Below are positions 17,629-25,191 of a DNA stretch of 45,584 nucleotides, one piece after another. This DNA comes from Gammaproteobacteria bacterium (GTDB lineage: Bacteria; Pseudomonadota; Gammaproteobacteria; GCA-001735895), in assembly GCA_024225395.1 (NCBI GenBank), contig JAAEMR010000144.1, positions 1-45,584 of the forward strand, read 5' to 3'. The notes under the pieces are model-generated. The model saw nothing but the letters and a program-made list of their open reading frames with translations. It was not told where the DNA came from and did no database searches. The position numbers were made by a program, and so were the translations under genes. The stretch's first letter is position 1. Each line of letters opens with the position of its first letter.

Positions 17629-18462
17629 ATGCCCAGTACCCGCTCCACACTAATCACCATAACCGCTGTCCTCAGCCTGGTTATCCTCTGGATATGGTTT
17701 TCTGCTGACACAAAACCTGAGCAGTTGTCAGAAATTTTAGCCCGACAGAACAAACTAACTCAATCAAACAGCGAATTATTGAAACACATTAACTCTCTCG
17801 AAAATAAACTGATTGAACAAAAAACAATTCAACAGGAATATGAATTTCGACTACTTGAGCTTGAACAGTTAGTGAATTATCCTCCTGTATCATCCCTGGA
17901 AGCTGATATTATTGAAGTAGATAAAGAACCGCTTAAACCCGTCAAAACCACAATCAAACCACCCACGTTACAGGAAAAGCTGGTCTCTGCCGGAATCCCG
18001 TTAGACACCATACAGCGAATCAATCAACGCATTGGAGAAAACCGCCTGGCACGACTTGAATTACGTGATCAGGCAATACGTGAGGACTGGATCGATACCC
18101 CTGAATACATCGAAAAACAGCAACAATTACCCGGCCCAACAGAGGGATTAAGAGAAGAGTTCGGGGATCAGACTTATGATCAATACCTGTATGCTTCAGG
18201 ACGACCCAACCGGGTTATTGTGCGCGAAGTGTTTAGTGGATCAGCTGCCGAAAGTGCTGGAATAGAACCAGGAGACATTCTTCTTAGCTACGCTTCAGAA
18301 TTCATCTATACGATGAGCGATCTTCAGCAGGCAACAACTGAAGGCTATTCAGGCGAGGCTGTATTATTAGAAATACTACGGGATAAATTACCTTTTTCAA
18401 CCAGTGTTCCTCGCGGTCCACTGGGCATATCAATGACGATTACCAGAAAAGAACCCGAGTAA
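17629..18462 (+). CDS. Membrane-anchored PDZ-domain protein
   Basis: A 277-residue protein with one N-terminal membrane segment (residues about 6-24, TLITITAVLSLVILWIWF), a periplasmic coiled coil (about 35-85, QNKLTQSNSELLKHINSLENKL), a linker and a helical region (115-180), then a C-terminal PDZ domain (about 195-270) with VREVFSGSAAESAGIEPGDILLSY, the carboxylate-loop and core pattern of bacterial PDZ domains. No protease domain is present, so it probably acts as a scaffold or peptide-binding adaptor in the periplasm. It is convergent with the propeller gene, with only 18 bases between stops. Confidence 0.85.
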   Translation: MPSTRSTLITITAVLSLVILWIWFSADTKPEQLSEILARQNKLTQSNSELLKHINSLENKLIEQKTIQQEYEFRLLELEQLVNYPPVSSLEADIIEVDKEPLKPVKTTIKPPTLQEKLVSAGIPLDTIQRINQRIGENRLARLELRDQAIREDWIDTPEYIEKQQQLPGPTEGLREEFGDQTYDQYLYASGRPNRVIVREVFSGSAAESAGIEPGDILLSYASEFIYTMSDLQQATTEGYSGEAVLLEILRDKLPFSTSVPRGPLGISMTITRKEPE

Positions 18463-18480
18463 TCGCGCCAAAAAAACCTA

Positions 18481-19686
18481 TTAGTTTCGAACTCCATGGC
18501 TGTACCATAATCGGGTAGGCGCATCGATTTTTTCACGCTCAACCCACAGCATATGTAAATTTCCACTTTCATCCAATGCAATAGAAACATGTGATTGTTC
18601 GCCTTCACCCGATGCTGTTTTGGGTGAAAAATCAACACCCCACTCTTCGTCTTCGGTATAAACACTCATCCAGATATCTGAATTACCCTGACGATAATCA
18701 TCCCAGGCAACCGCAAAGTCACCCACCATATTACCCGCCGTAGCCGGGTTATAATGAGGCAGGGAATCACCCTGTTTGCTGTGCACTTTTTCATTCGGTC
18801 CAAAAGAATCATCGCTTCCCTGAGCCGCAAAGATTCCATAACCAACACCACCGCGTCTTTTATCCATCCAGCTGGCAACAAATTCATCCTCTCCATATGA
18901 ATTCATGGAGACCCTGGTCACACCATTCCCCTTATCATATTCATTTCTATTGGAAAAAAACTCATTCAGGTATTGTGGCTCTGAAAATGACTGCCCTTCA
19001 TTAACCGATGCACTATATTTCAACCGGGTATGTCCATATTCCCGATCTTCCCAGGCAACCATCAAGCCCGCTTCATTCACCGCAATAGTCGGGAAAAGTA
19101 CAGGAGTACTCAACTCTTCCGGCTCCACCCTACTTTTCTTCAATACGGTTATTAACCCGCTTGAATCCAGACCCAGTTGAGCAGCCCACAAGCTCCAGCT
19201 TCTACCCTGTTGTTCACGCCACACAGCAAAAACCTTATCACCCATAGTAGCCAGGCTTACCTGACTGGCATTATTTTTAGAGAGTTTAAAAATCGTTGAT
19301 AACTGCTGATCTAACAATGAGCGTGCATACACCTCACCATCCTGCTCCCAGGCGACAACAAACTTGGAACCCGTTAATGCAGCGATGGCTGGTTCATATG
19401 CTTCAACACCGGTGCTCACCTGTAAAACCCTGGAAAACGAAGAGCCCCCGGCCTTTATAGAATTTAAATATATTTGAGGGTCTCCGCTATGATCATCTTC
19501 CCAGACCACCATTATTGAATCATCCGAAATGGCTATGTGTTTACGCCCGGCTCCCTCCAAATGGTGAAATACTTTCTCCACGGGTTCAGCTGTCACCGCA
19601 ATTTTTTTATTAAACGTCCATTGCTCGGATGCCAGTAATGGCTGTAAAAAAAAGCAGAGACACAGGCCAGTAATTAAACGTTTCAT
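18481..19686 (-). CDS. Secreted beta-propeller protein (sialidase/BNR-like fold)
   Basis: A 401-residue protein with a signal peptide (MKRLITGLCLCFFLQPLLAS, cleavage near 20). The mature part has repeated blades built around a V-W-E/D-D core: IMVVWEDDHSGDPQIY, FVVAWEQDGEVYA, VFAVWREQQGRSW, LMVAWEDREYGHTRL, FVASWMDKRRGGVG, FAVAWDDYRQGNSDIW and HMLWVEREKIDAPTRLW, giving six or seven blades. No catalytic set of a true sialidase is evident, so binding or scaffolding is as likely as hydrolysis. It overlaps the thioredoxin-like gene in ATGA, so the two are one operon and both are exported. Confidence 0.8.
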   Translation of the reverse strand: MKRLITGLCLCFFLQPLLASEQWTFNKKIAVTAEPVEKVFHHLEGAGRKHIAISDDSIMVVWEDDHSGDPQIYLNSIKAGGSSFSRVLQVSTGVEAYEPAIAALTGSKFVVAWEQDGEVYARSLLDQQLSTIFKLSKNNASQVSLATMGDKVFAVWREQQGRSWSLWAAQLGLDSSGLITVLKKSRVEPEELSTPVLFPTIAVNEAGLMVAWEDREYGHTRLKYSASVNEGQSFSEPQYLNEFFSNRNEYDKGNGVTRVSMNSYGEDEFVASWMDKRRGGVGYGIFAAQGSDDSFGPNEKVHSKQGDSLPHYNPATAGNMVGDFAVAWDDYRQGNSDIWMSVYTEDEEWGVDFSPKTASGEGEQSHVSIALDESGNLHMLWVEREKIDAPTRLWYSHGVRN

Positions 19687-20186
19687 TTTGTAGCCAGAAA
19701 TTCTTTTAATTTAGACGTTTTATAATGACCTTCAAGTACAAAGTCATTGTATAAACCCATCGTATCGATAGTCTGAAACCCGGCCTTTTTAAATAGTGCT
19801 TTTTGATCGGGTGAGAAATAAATGAATGTGGGAGTACCTAAAATTCTGTTGCGAGAGGCAAATTGCATTTCAGTGGTTCTTTCCCCATTTGGCAGCCTGA
19901 TTCTATTCCCACTTTCAGTATCAACATAAGCCAGCACAAATTTTTCTGATAACTCTTTATTTAAACCAGCATCACTGAAAACCTCTTTATGCATCTTTCG
20001 ACAGGTGGAACAACCATACCGCCCAAAATACAGGAACATCGGTTTTTGCTCAGAAGCCGATTGTTTCATCGCCTTATTTAACGATAAAAAATCATAACCC
20101 TCTGGAGGAGCAGCAACTAACTCCGAAGTAAAAAAACTTAAAAGCAGTAAAATAAAACTGACGGGGTAAAGTTTTCTCAAGTTCAT
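19683..20186 (-). CDS. Exported thioredoxin-fold protein with a CxxC motif
   Basis: A 167-residue protein with a signal peptide (YPVSFILLLLSFFTSELVAA, cleavage near 26) and a thioredoxin-like domain of the DUF255/Thioredoxin_7 kind: KPMFLYFGRYGCSTCRKMHKEVF carries CSTC, followed by FVLAYVDTESG, the cis-Pro region GTPTFIYFSPDQK and a C-terminal helix. It probably reduces or rearranges disulfides in the periplasm. It is the first gene of a pair with the propeller protein (4-base overlap). Confidence 0.85.
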   Translation of the reverse strand: MNLRKLYPVSFILLLLSFFTSELVAAPPEGYDFLSLNKAMKQSASEQKPMFLYFGRYGCSTCRKMHKEVFSDAGLNKELSEKFVLAYVDTESGNRIRLPNGERTTEMQFASRNRILGTPTFIYFSPDQKALFKKAGFQTIDTMGLYNDFVLEGHYKTSKLKEFLATK

Positions 20187-20384
20187 ACTAGTTCCAGAAA
20201 CATAAAGAGTTGAATAAAAATTTACGCCAGTTAGTAGTTAAGGTCAACCAGTCATTGCCACACCTCTCTCATCAGAACACAGCAAAAAAGTTTCGATAGC
20301 TGGATCGCCTGTTTAATGATTTCAAAATTTTCACATGCAAAATAAAACATTGACTTCATAAAATCAAACAGCGAATATCAGGTC

Positions 20385-20480
20385 ATGAATAACCAAAACT
20401 TATCAATCCGAAGCTTTAGTAAACTACGCAAGAACTACCTTGTGTGGAAACCATATTTGCGGCCGGAATCTGAACGATAA
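20385..20480 (+). CDS. Candidate 31-residue basic peptide
   Basis: A short ORF from ATG at 20385 to TAA at 20478-20480. The peptide MNNQNLSIRSFSKLRKNYL continues VWKPYLRPESER and is basic with an amphipathic centre. A strong intrinsic terminator follows 27 bases after the stop, and a TTGACT at 20350 could be a -35 box. The ribosome-binding site is poor. The unit could instead be a small RNA that ends at the terminator. I do not recognise the sequence. Confidence 0.3.
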   Translation: MNNQNLSIRSFSKLRKNYLVWKPYLRPESER

Positions 20481-20507
20481 TTTTAAATTTAAAAAACAGC
20501 ATTCTAC

Positions 20508-20537
20508 AAAAGGCCGCTCACATAGCGGCCTTTTTTT
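20508..20537 (+). terminator. Rho-independent terminator
   Basis: AAAAGGCCGCT and AGCGGCCTTTT form an 11-bp stem with a 5-base loop, followed by further T residues (T7 in total). On the plus strand it ends whatever is transcribed from about 20350. No annotated gene lies just upstream on that strand except the 31-residue ORF, so it marks a real small transcription unit. The minus-strand thioredoxin-like gene starts at 20186 and is not served by it. Confidence 0.8.
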
Positions 20538-20575
20538 GGCCAGGGATGGCCTTATGCTGCGAGGCCAGGGATGGC
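20538..20575. repeat. Short direct repeat GGCCAGGGATGGC, two copies
   Basis: The 13-base unit occurs at 20538-20550 and 20563-20575, 25 bases apart, directly after the terminator. The GGCCAGGGATGG core is partly self-complementary (GGCC/GCC). It resembles REP-like intergenic units. The rest of 20576-20745 shows no ORF or clear site. Confidence 0.45.
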
Positions 20576-20759
20576 AACGAGCAGTATTCTAACCGAAGAT
20601 ACATTAACACCTGAACGAGAAGAAACCGAGGTTAGCTGATTGATGGTCTTATGCAGCAATGACAAGCTCTTTAATCGTTATACTGGCAGTTTATTAGCGG
20701 AGATAAACAGTGACACAAGTTAAGAAACATTAGTCCAACAAAACAAAGAGGAAAACAAA

Positions 20760-21659
20760 GTGCCCATATCAGCGGCTTATTTGACCGTAATAATAATCTG
20801 GAGCACCACACCGCTCGCCATTAACTGGAGCAGTGAGGGAGTGGGATATGAATTTGGTGCAGCCCTGCGCATGGTCATAGGCCTGTCCGTATTATTATTG
20901 ATCGTTCGACTCTGGCGTCTGCCAATGCCGATGGATAAACAAAGTTTTAAAGTTTATCTGGTTGGTGGAATTCCTTTGTTTTTCGCCATGTCCTGTATTT
21001 ACTGGTCAGCACAATATATTCCATCCGGCTGGATCTCGGTCATTTTCGGGTTGACGCCACTTTTCACCAGCCTTTTCGCTGCCATCTTATTGCACGAAAA
21101 ATCTTTCACTGCAGGCAGAAGTATTGGCATGCTGCTAGGTCTTGGCGGATTGATTATTGTCTTTGCTGAAAGCCTGAGTTTTGAACAAAAAGCCTGGTGG
21201 GGTGTCGCAGGTGTGTGCTTTTCATCCATTGTTCACTCTATGAGTTCTGTACTGTTGAAGAAACTAAACCCGACCATTCCATCTGTTTCAGTGACAGCGG
21301 GTAGCCTGATGATCGCCACACCTTTATTTGTGTTAAACAGTTTGAATCATGGCCTTCCAGAAAATATACCTATGCAGTCGCTATCTGCAATTGTGTATCT
21401 GGCTATCATGGGGTCAGCACTAGGGTTTCCACTTTATTTCTATTGCCTTAAAAAATTACATGCCGAGCGTGTCGCATTAATCACTTTCATTACACCGGTA
21501 TCCGCTTTATTACTTGGTAACTGGCTAAACAACGAGTTGATTACTCAGCAGATCTGGATAGGTACAGCATGTATTTTAGCCGGTCTAAGCATTTACGAAT
21601 ATGGAAAGTATTTACCGTGGAAAAAAGGCTGGATACGCTGGAAGCAAACACCACTTTAA
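20760..21659 (+). CDS. DMT-family transporter (EamA/RhaT type)
   Basis: A 299-residue inner-membrane protein with about ten membrane helices in two EamA repeats (first about 3-125, second about 138-285). Family signatures include IIWSTTPLAINWSSEG near the start, SAQYIPSGWISVIFGLTPLFTSLFAAILL in the first repeat, and ALITFITPVSALLLGNWLNNELIT in the second. Such proteins export metabolites or amino acids; the substrate cannot be told. The start is GTG at 20760 with a good GAGG about 9 bases upstream; no better start lies before it. Monocistronic and convergent with the LysE-type gene. Confidence 0.9.
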   Translation: MPISAAYLTVIIIWSTTPLAINWSSEGVGYEFGAALRMVIGLSVLLLIVRLWRLPMPMDKQSFKVYLVGGIPLFFAMSCIYWSAQYIPSGWISVIFGLTPLFTSLFAAILLHEKSFTAGRSIGMLLGLGGLIIVFAESLSFEQKAWWGVAGVCFSSIVHSMSSVLLKKLNPTIPSVSVTAGSLMIATPLFVLNSLNHGLPENIPMQSLSAIVYLAIMGSALGFPLYFYCLKKLHAERVALITFITPVSALLLGNWLNNELITQQIWIGTACILAGLSIYEYGKYLPWKKGWIRWKQTPL

Positions 21660-21674
21660 CTATTCTATCGCGAT

Positions 21675-21720
21675 CTAAAGCTCACTCCTTTATCGAGTGG
21701 ATTACAGGAATGAGCTTTAG
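21675..21720. terminator. Bidirectional hairpin between convergent exporter genes
   Basis: CTAAAGCTCACTCCT and AGGAATGAGCTTTAG pair over 15 positions with one mismatch around a 16-base loop. It lies exactly between the stop of the DMT gene and the stop of the LysE-type gene. There is no long T run, so it may act as a weak terminator or as an mRNA 3'-end stabiliser. Confidence 0.5.
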
Positions 21721-22332
21721 CTAGCTATTAACTTTAAATAATAGACTAAAAGCTATAGACCACATCACCAAACCTATGACCATTTCAAGAATTTTCCAGG
21801 CATTCGGTTTTTTGAAAACAGGGCGTAAAAATCTTGCCCCATATCCTAGAGAAAAGAAAAAGAAGAAAGAAGCACTCACCGCACCGGCTGTAAATTCCAC
21901 GGTCTGTCGCGGATACTGACTGGAAATTGATCCCATTAAAACCAGCGTATCCAGGTAGACATGAGGGTTTAACCAGGTAAAGCCCAGACAGATCAGTGCT
22001 ATTTTTACAACCGACTGCTGTCGGATTTCATCGGACGGATTCAGGCTATGATTTTTTTTAACTGCACTGTAAAAACTGATTGCACCATACACCAGTAAAA
22101 ATAATGCACCGGTATAACGTGCAACACTATCTATCCAGGTCACTGACTGCATCAACACATGAAAACCTGATACGCCAAGGCTGATCAAAATGGCATCAGA
22201 CAAGGCACAGATCAAAACCACCGTCAGCACATACTGACCTTTTAAACCCTGTTTTAGCACAAATGCATTTTGTGCGCCTATGGCTAGAATGAGTGACAGG
22301 GAAATGAAAAATCCGGTAAGAAATATTTGCAT
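21721..22332 (-). CDS. LysE/ArgO-family amino-acid exporter
   Basis: A 203-residue membrane protein with five or six predicted helices. The start MQIFLTGFFISLSLILAIGAQNAFVLKQGL is diagnostic for LysE/ArgO, and FTWLNPHVYLDTLVLMGS is the second family signature. Homologues export arginine or lysine and are controlled by LysR-type regulators (ArgP, LysG). No such regulator gene adjoins. A near-perfect palindrome 42 bases upstream (22374-22393) overlaps a TTGACA -35 box and is a candidate operator. Confidence 0.92.
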   Translation of the reverse strand: MQIFLTGFFISLSLILAIGAQNAFVLKQGLKGQYVLTVVLICALSDAILISLGVSGFHVLMQSVTWIDSVARYTGALFLLVYGAISFYSAVKKNHSLNPSDEIRQQSVVKIALICLGFTWLNPHVYLDTLVLMGSISSQYPRQTVEFTAGAVSASFFFFFSLGYGARFLRPVFKKPNAWKILEMVIGLVMWSIAFSLLFKVNS

Positions 22333-22373
22333 ATTAATATACTACTTAAAAACCTGTTCAAGAATTACAAAGA

Positions 22374-22393
22374 GACATTATCAGCATAATGTC
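22374..22393 (-). promoter_or_regulatory. Palindrome overlapping the promoter of the LysE/ArgO-type gene
   Basis: GACATTAT-CAGC-ATAATGTC is a perfect 8-bp inverted repeat. On the minus strand it overlaps TTGACA, with a weak TTGTAA about 17 bases further on. The position fits an operator for a dimeric regulator of the exporter gene. The factor is unknown. Confidence 0.45.
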
Positions 22394-22492
22394 AATTTGC
22401 ATACTTTACCTGAGATTCAACAATAACCAATCCAGTTCTTAATAAGCTAAATTTGTATAAAGATTTTTCACTCGGGGTCTCAATCAGCAAAC

Positions 22493-22887
22493 ATGAGCAA
22501 TAAACAATACTGGAACCCGGTGTTCCTTGAATTATCAGTGAGTCATTTTAAAACATCTTTAGAATTTTTTTCTGACACTTTAGGCTTCTCTATTTTGCAT
22601 ACCCGGGAAAAACCTGACTTCGCTTATCTTGATCTGCACAAAGTTCAAATAATGATAGAACAGGTTCATCAGTATGCCTGGAGCACCGGTCTTACCGAAT
22701 ACCCTTTCGGGCGAGAGAGAAATTTTCAGATAGAACTTCACGACATCAGCCCTGTGTATCAACGGCTTTAATCTATCAACTATTTGTTCTACAACAGAGA
22801 TAAAAAGAGTCTGGCCAAAAAGAGTTTCTGGTCCAGGATACTGGCGGCTATTTACTCAGGTTTTCACAATACCTGGGAGAAAAATAG
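22493..22887 (+). pseudogene. Broken VOC-family (glyoxalase/bleomycin-resistance-like) gene
   Basis: The first 92 codons encode a good VOC domain start (WNPVFLELSVSHFKTSLEFFSDTLGF, YLDLHKVQIMIEQ, PFGRERNFQIELHDIS). They stop at TAA 22769-22771, where the family would continue. The family's C-terminus is present just after it in another frame: GQKEFLVQDTGGYLLRFSQYLG, ending at TAG 22885-22887. One missing A in the AAAAA run near 22804 would join RDK to KESGQKE. There is thus a nonsense codon plus a frameshift and perhaps a small deletion. The first reading frame could still make a truncated, probably non-functional protein. Confidence 0.8.
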
Positions 22888-22939
22888 TTTATAACTTGCA
22901 CTGGCCCTTTTTTTAATTATGAATAGTGAAAGCCTGTTT

Positions 22940-23422
22940 TTACAGAACCATACTCCATTTTTTTGTAAATTCATCACGGGTTTTTTGATCCGGAATTTCA
23001 TTTGCTAAATTTTGAATAAACTGTTCTTTATCGGTGGAGTTTTGACAAAAATAATCAACCATTCGAGGGGCAAATGGTCCAATATAACTAACATAGTCCT
23101 TACTGATTTTCTGTATAGTATTTTCATCAACGCTTATGCTGGATCCTCTTGTAGGCTGACTATTATTATTCAGCGAACCCAGGCTTCCTGTCATAGATAA
23201 ACTATTTTTACCAGTATCCTTTTCCCACTTGACAATAAAGTCTCTTCTTTGAGTTTCATCTGGAATTTCCTGTGATACAGCAGTAACCAGACCGCTTAGA
23301 GTGACATGATGAGAAGATTGTTCCCGCATGACATTTTTAGCAACCGGGCCGATATAACTCGACAAAATGCTAGTATGTTTGCTGATAATATTAACCCATA
23401 TTAACTCAATATCAATAGCCAA
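22940..23422 (-). CDS. Two-repeat protein (DUF8082-like), probably a truncated gene
   Basis: A 160-residue protein with two copies of one domain: residues about 13-66 and 106-156 share the pattern ISK-x-SYIGP-x-A followed by LA/VS-EIPD-x-R-x-F-x-KW. I recall this pattern from a domain of unknown function at the C-termini of signalling proteins such as kinases and cyclases (DUF8082, name from memory). The linker is Ser/Asn-rich. The only start is a TTG at 23422, directly preceded by an in-frame TAA and without a ribosome-binding site, and lying 7 bases from the divergent cyclase ATG. This looks like a gene that has lost its 5' end. Soluble, no signal peptide. Confidence 0.55.
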   Translation of the reverse strand: MAIDIELIWVNIISKHTSILSSYIGPVAKNVMREQSSHHVTLSGLVTAVSQEIPDETQRRDFIVKWEKDTGKNSLSMTGSLGSLNNNSQPTRGSSISVDENTIQKISKDYVSYIGPFAPRMVDYFCQNSTDKEQFIQNLANEIPDQKTRDEFTKKWSMVL

Positions 23423-23429
23423 TTACCAC

Positions 23430-24319
23430 ATGACACAAGCCACAAGCCACAAGCCACAATTCTTTTTGCAGATATTGCCGGTAGTACCGCTCTTTATGAA
23501 AATGTCGGAGACTCACAGGCAGAAAACCTGATAAACACAGTTCTCGGCGCATTATCAAACATCGTGGAAGAGCATAATGGTTTGACCATCAAAACTATTG
23601 GTGATGAAATAATGTGTCAATTTTCATCATCCAGCCAGGCAATTCAAACAGCCAATAAAATGCACGAATATACAGAGAAAGTTACTTTTCCTGAATATAA
23701 ACAGAAAATAGTCATCCGTATTGGTGCTCATATTGGATCCATTATTCGAAACCAGGGAGACACTTTTGGTGACACGGTAAATGTTTCGGCGCGTGTAGCC
23801 TCACTGGCACGCCCGGGGAAAACCATGATTAGCGAACAAACCTATGAAACTCTTCCAGAAAATTTACAACAGTTTTGTAGAAACAGGATAGAAACTCATT
23901 TGAAAGACAAGGAAGAACCCATCAATGTTTACGATGTAGTATGGGAACAAAATGACCAGTTGACCCGTATTGCTCAAATACCTATTCGCAGTAAAACAGA
24001 TAACTGCTTCAACATAACCTATAACGAACAACAGATAAAACTATCGAAAGGTTCAATTAAAATAGGCCGAGGGTCTGAGTGCAACTAAGTCGTTGAAGCA
24101 CCCCAGGCTTCGCGATTTCACTGTGAAATCAGCTTGAAAGGTAACAAATACATCCTGATAGATAACAGCACTAATGGTACTTACATACGCCAGAATGAAG
24201 TAGAAATTCTATTCCAAAATGAAACAGTACCACTACATCAATCAGGAATCATCAGCCTGGGTCAACATTCCGAAAACAATTCAGAGCACTTAATTCACTT
24301 TTCAGTCGAAAAAAGTTAA
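23430..24319 (+). pseudogene. Class III adenylate/guanylate cyclase with C-terminal FHA domain, out of frame and interrupted
   Basis: Two domains are recognisable in one frame: a class III cyclase (FADIAGSTALYENVGD, TIKTIGDEIMCQF, FGDTVNVSARVASLARPGKT) and an FHA domain (IKIGRGSECN, then ASRFHCEI, DNSTNGTYI and ISLGQ). The only ATG, at 23430, is in a different frame from the cyclase because of a (CACAAGC) tandem repeat at 23434-23459. With one or four units the ATG reads straight into MTQAT-ILFADIAGST; the present three units do not. A GTG at 23564 could start a shortened protein lacking the first metal-binding Asp. A TAA at 24086-24088 lies in the FHA domain where a Leu or Ile is expected. 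The gene is therefore off in this genome copy, by decay or by phase variation. Confidence 0.8.
23434..23459 (+). repeat. 7-bp tandem repeat CACAAGC (three units plus CACAA) inside the cyclase start
   Basis: Units are at 23434-23440, 23441-23447 and 23448-23454, with a partial CACAA at 23455-23459. The tract begins one base after the ATG at 23430. Seven is not a multiple of three, so each gain or loss of a unit changes the reading frame of the cyclase. This is the form of a slippage-prone contingency repeat, although three units is a short tract. Confidence 0.85.
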
Positions 24320-24471
24320 AAAGATTACTGTTCAGCAGTTTCAATAAAACTCAAGAGTGCTCAGTTTCTGAAACTGAATAATATTTTTTTGATCCTTATA
24401 TTTTTTAATACTTGTCATACCGCTATCAACAGAGAGAAAATAACATTTTAACTCAACAGAGATAGTCCCAG

Positions 24472-25191
24472 GTGTCAGAAAATATCCCTCTTGATACGGC
24501 TAAGTTATCCACCTCTCAGGCAATCTTCAAAGGCGCACTAATCATCCTGCCATTGAGCATAGCGGTCATACCCTGGGGAATACTGGCTGGTTCACTGGCT
24601 GTAGAAGCGGGACTGTTGGATACACAGGCACAAGCTGTCTCGGCTCTGGTATTTGCGGGCTCGGTGCAACTGGTCGGCATGGGTTTGATAAAGGCTGGTG
24701 CCAGTCTCGCTACCCTGTTGCTCACCACGCTGTTTTTAACATCAAGACACCTTCTCTACAGCGCTACCTTGAGAACACGTATTTCTCATTTACCGATTCA
24801 TCAACGGCTGATACTGGGTTTCCTGTTGACCGATGAATTATTTGCCGTTTGCTCACACCAGACACGAAAACAGTTTAGTTTCTGGTATGCCTTTGGAGCA
24901 GGTTTCAGTTTTTACATTATTTGGCAGCTGGCATCACTGAGTGGAATTTTACTCGGACAAAGCATTCCCAACCTGGATCAATACGGACTGGATTTTGCCG
25001 TTGCAGCTACTTTTATTGCGATAGTATTACCCACCATAAAAAAGCTATCAGTACTGGTCACCGTGGTGATCGCCTTATTTTTATCAGTAACATTCAGTGT
25101 GCTGGAGATAGAGGGAGGTATCATCTATTCCAGCCTGATCGCCATGAGTTTTGGTTATGCGGTTTCAATGATACGTAAGGAGCCTCTATGA
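24472..25191 (+). CDS. azlC: AzlC-family branched-chain amino-acid exporter, large subunit
   Basis: A 239-residue membrane protein of the AzlC/YgaZ family, which with AzlD/YgaH exports branched-chain amino acids or related compounds. Seen: GALIILPLSIAVIPWGILAGSLAVEAGL and ALVFAGSVQLVGMGLIKAGAS, both typical, then the LFLTSRHLLYSATLR motif and FLLTDELFAVCS. About six helices are predicted. Start is GTG at 24472. The stop overlaps the azlD ATG in ATGA. Confidence 0.92.
   Translation: MSENIPLDTAKLSTSQAIFKGALIILPLSIAVIPWGILAGSLAVEAGLLDTQAQAVSALVFAGSVQLVGMGLIKAGASLATLLLTTLFLTSRHLLYSATLRTRISHLPIHQRLILGFLLTDELFAVCSHQTRKQFSFWYAFGAGFSFYIIWQLASLSGILLGQSIPNLDQYGLDFAVAATFIAIVLPTIKKLSVLVTVVIALFLSVTFSVLEIEGGIIYSSLIAMSFGYAVSMIRKEPL

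Noticed and set aside
23434-23459. CRISPR or REP interpretation of the CACAAGC repeat
   Set aside because: Units are 7 bases long with no spacers, and they sit within a start region; a simple tandem repeat explains it.
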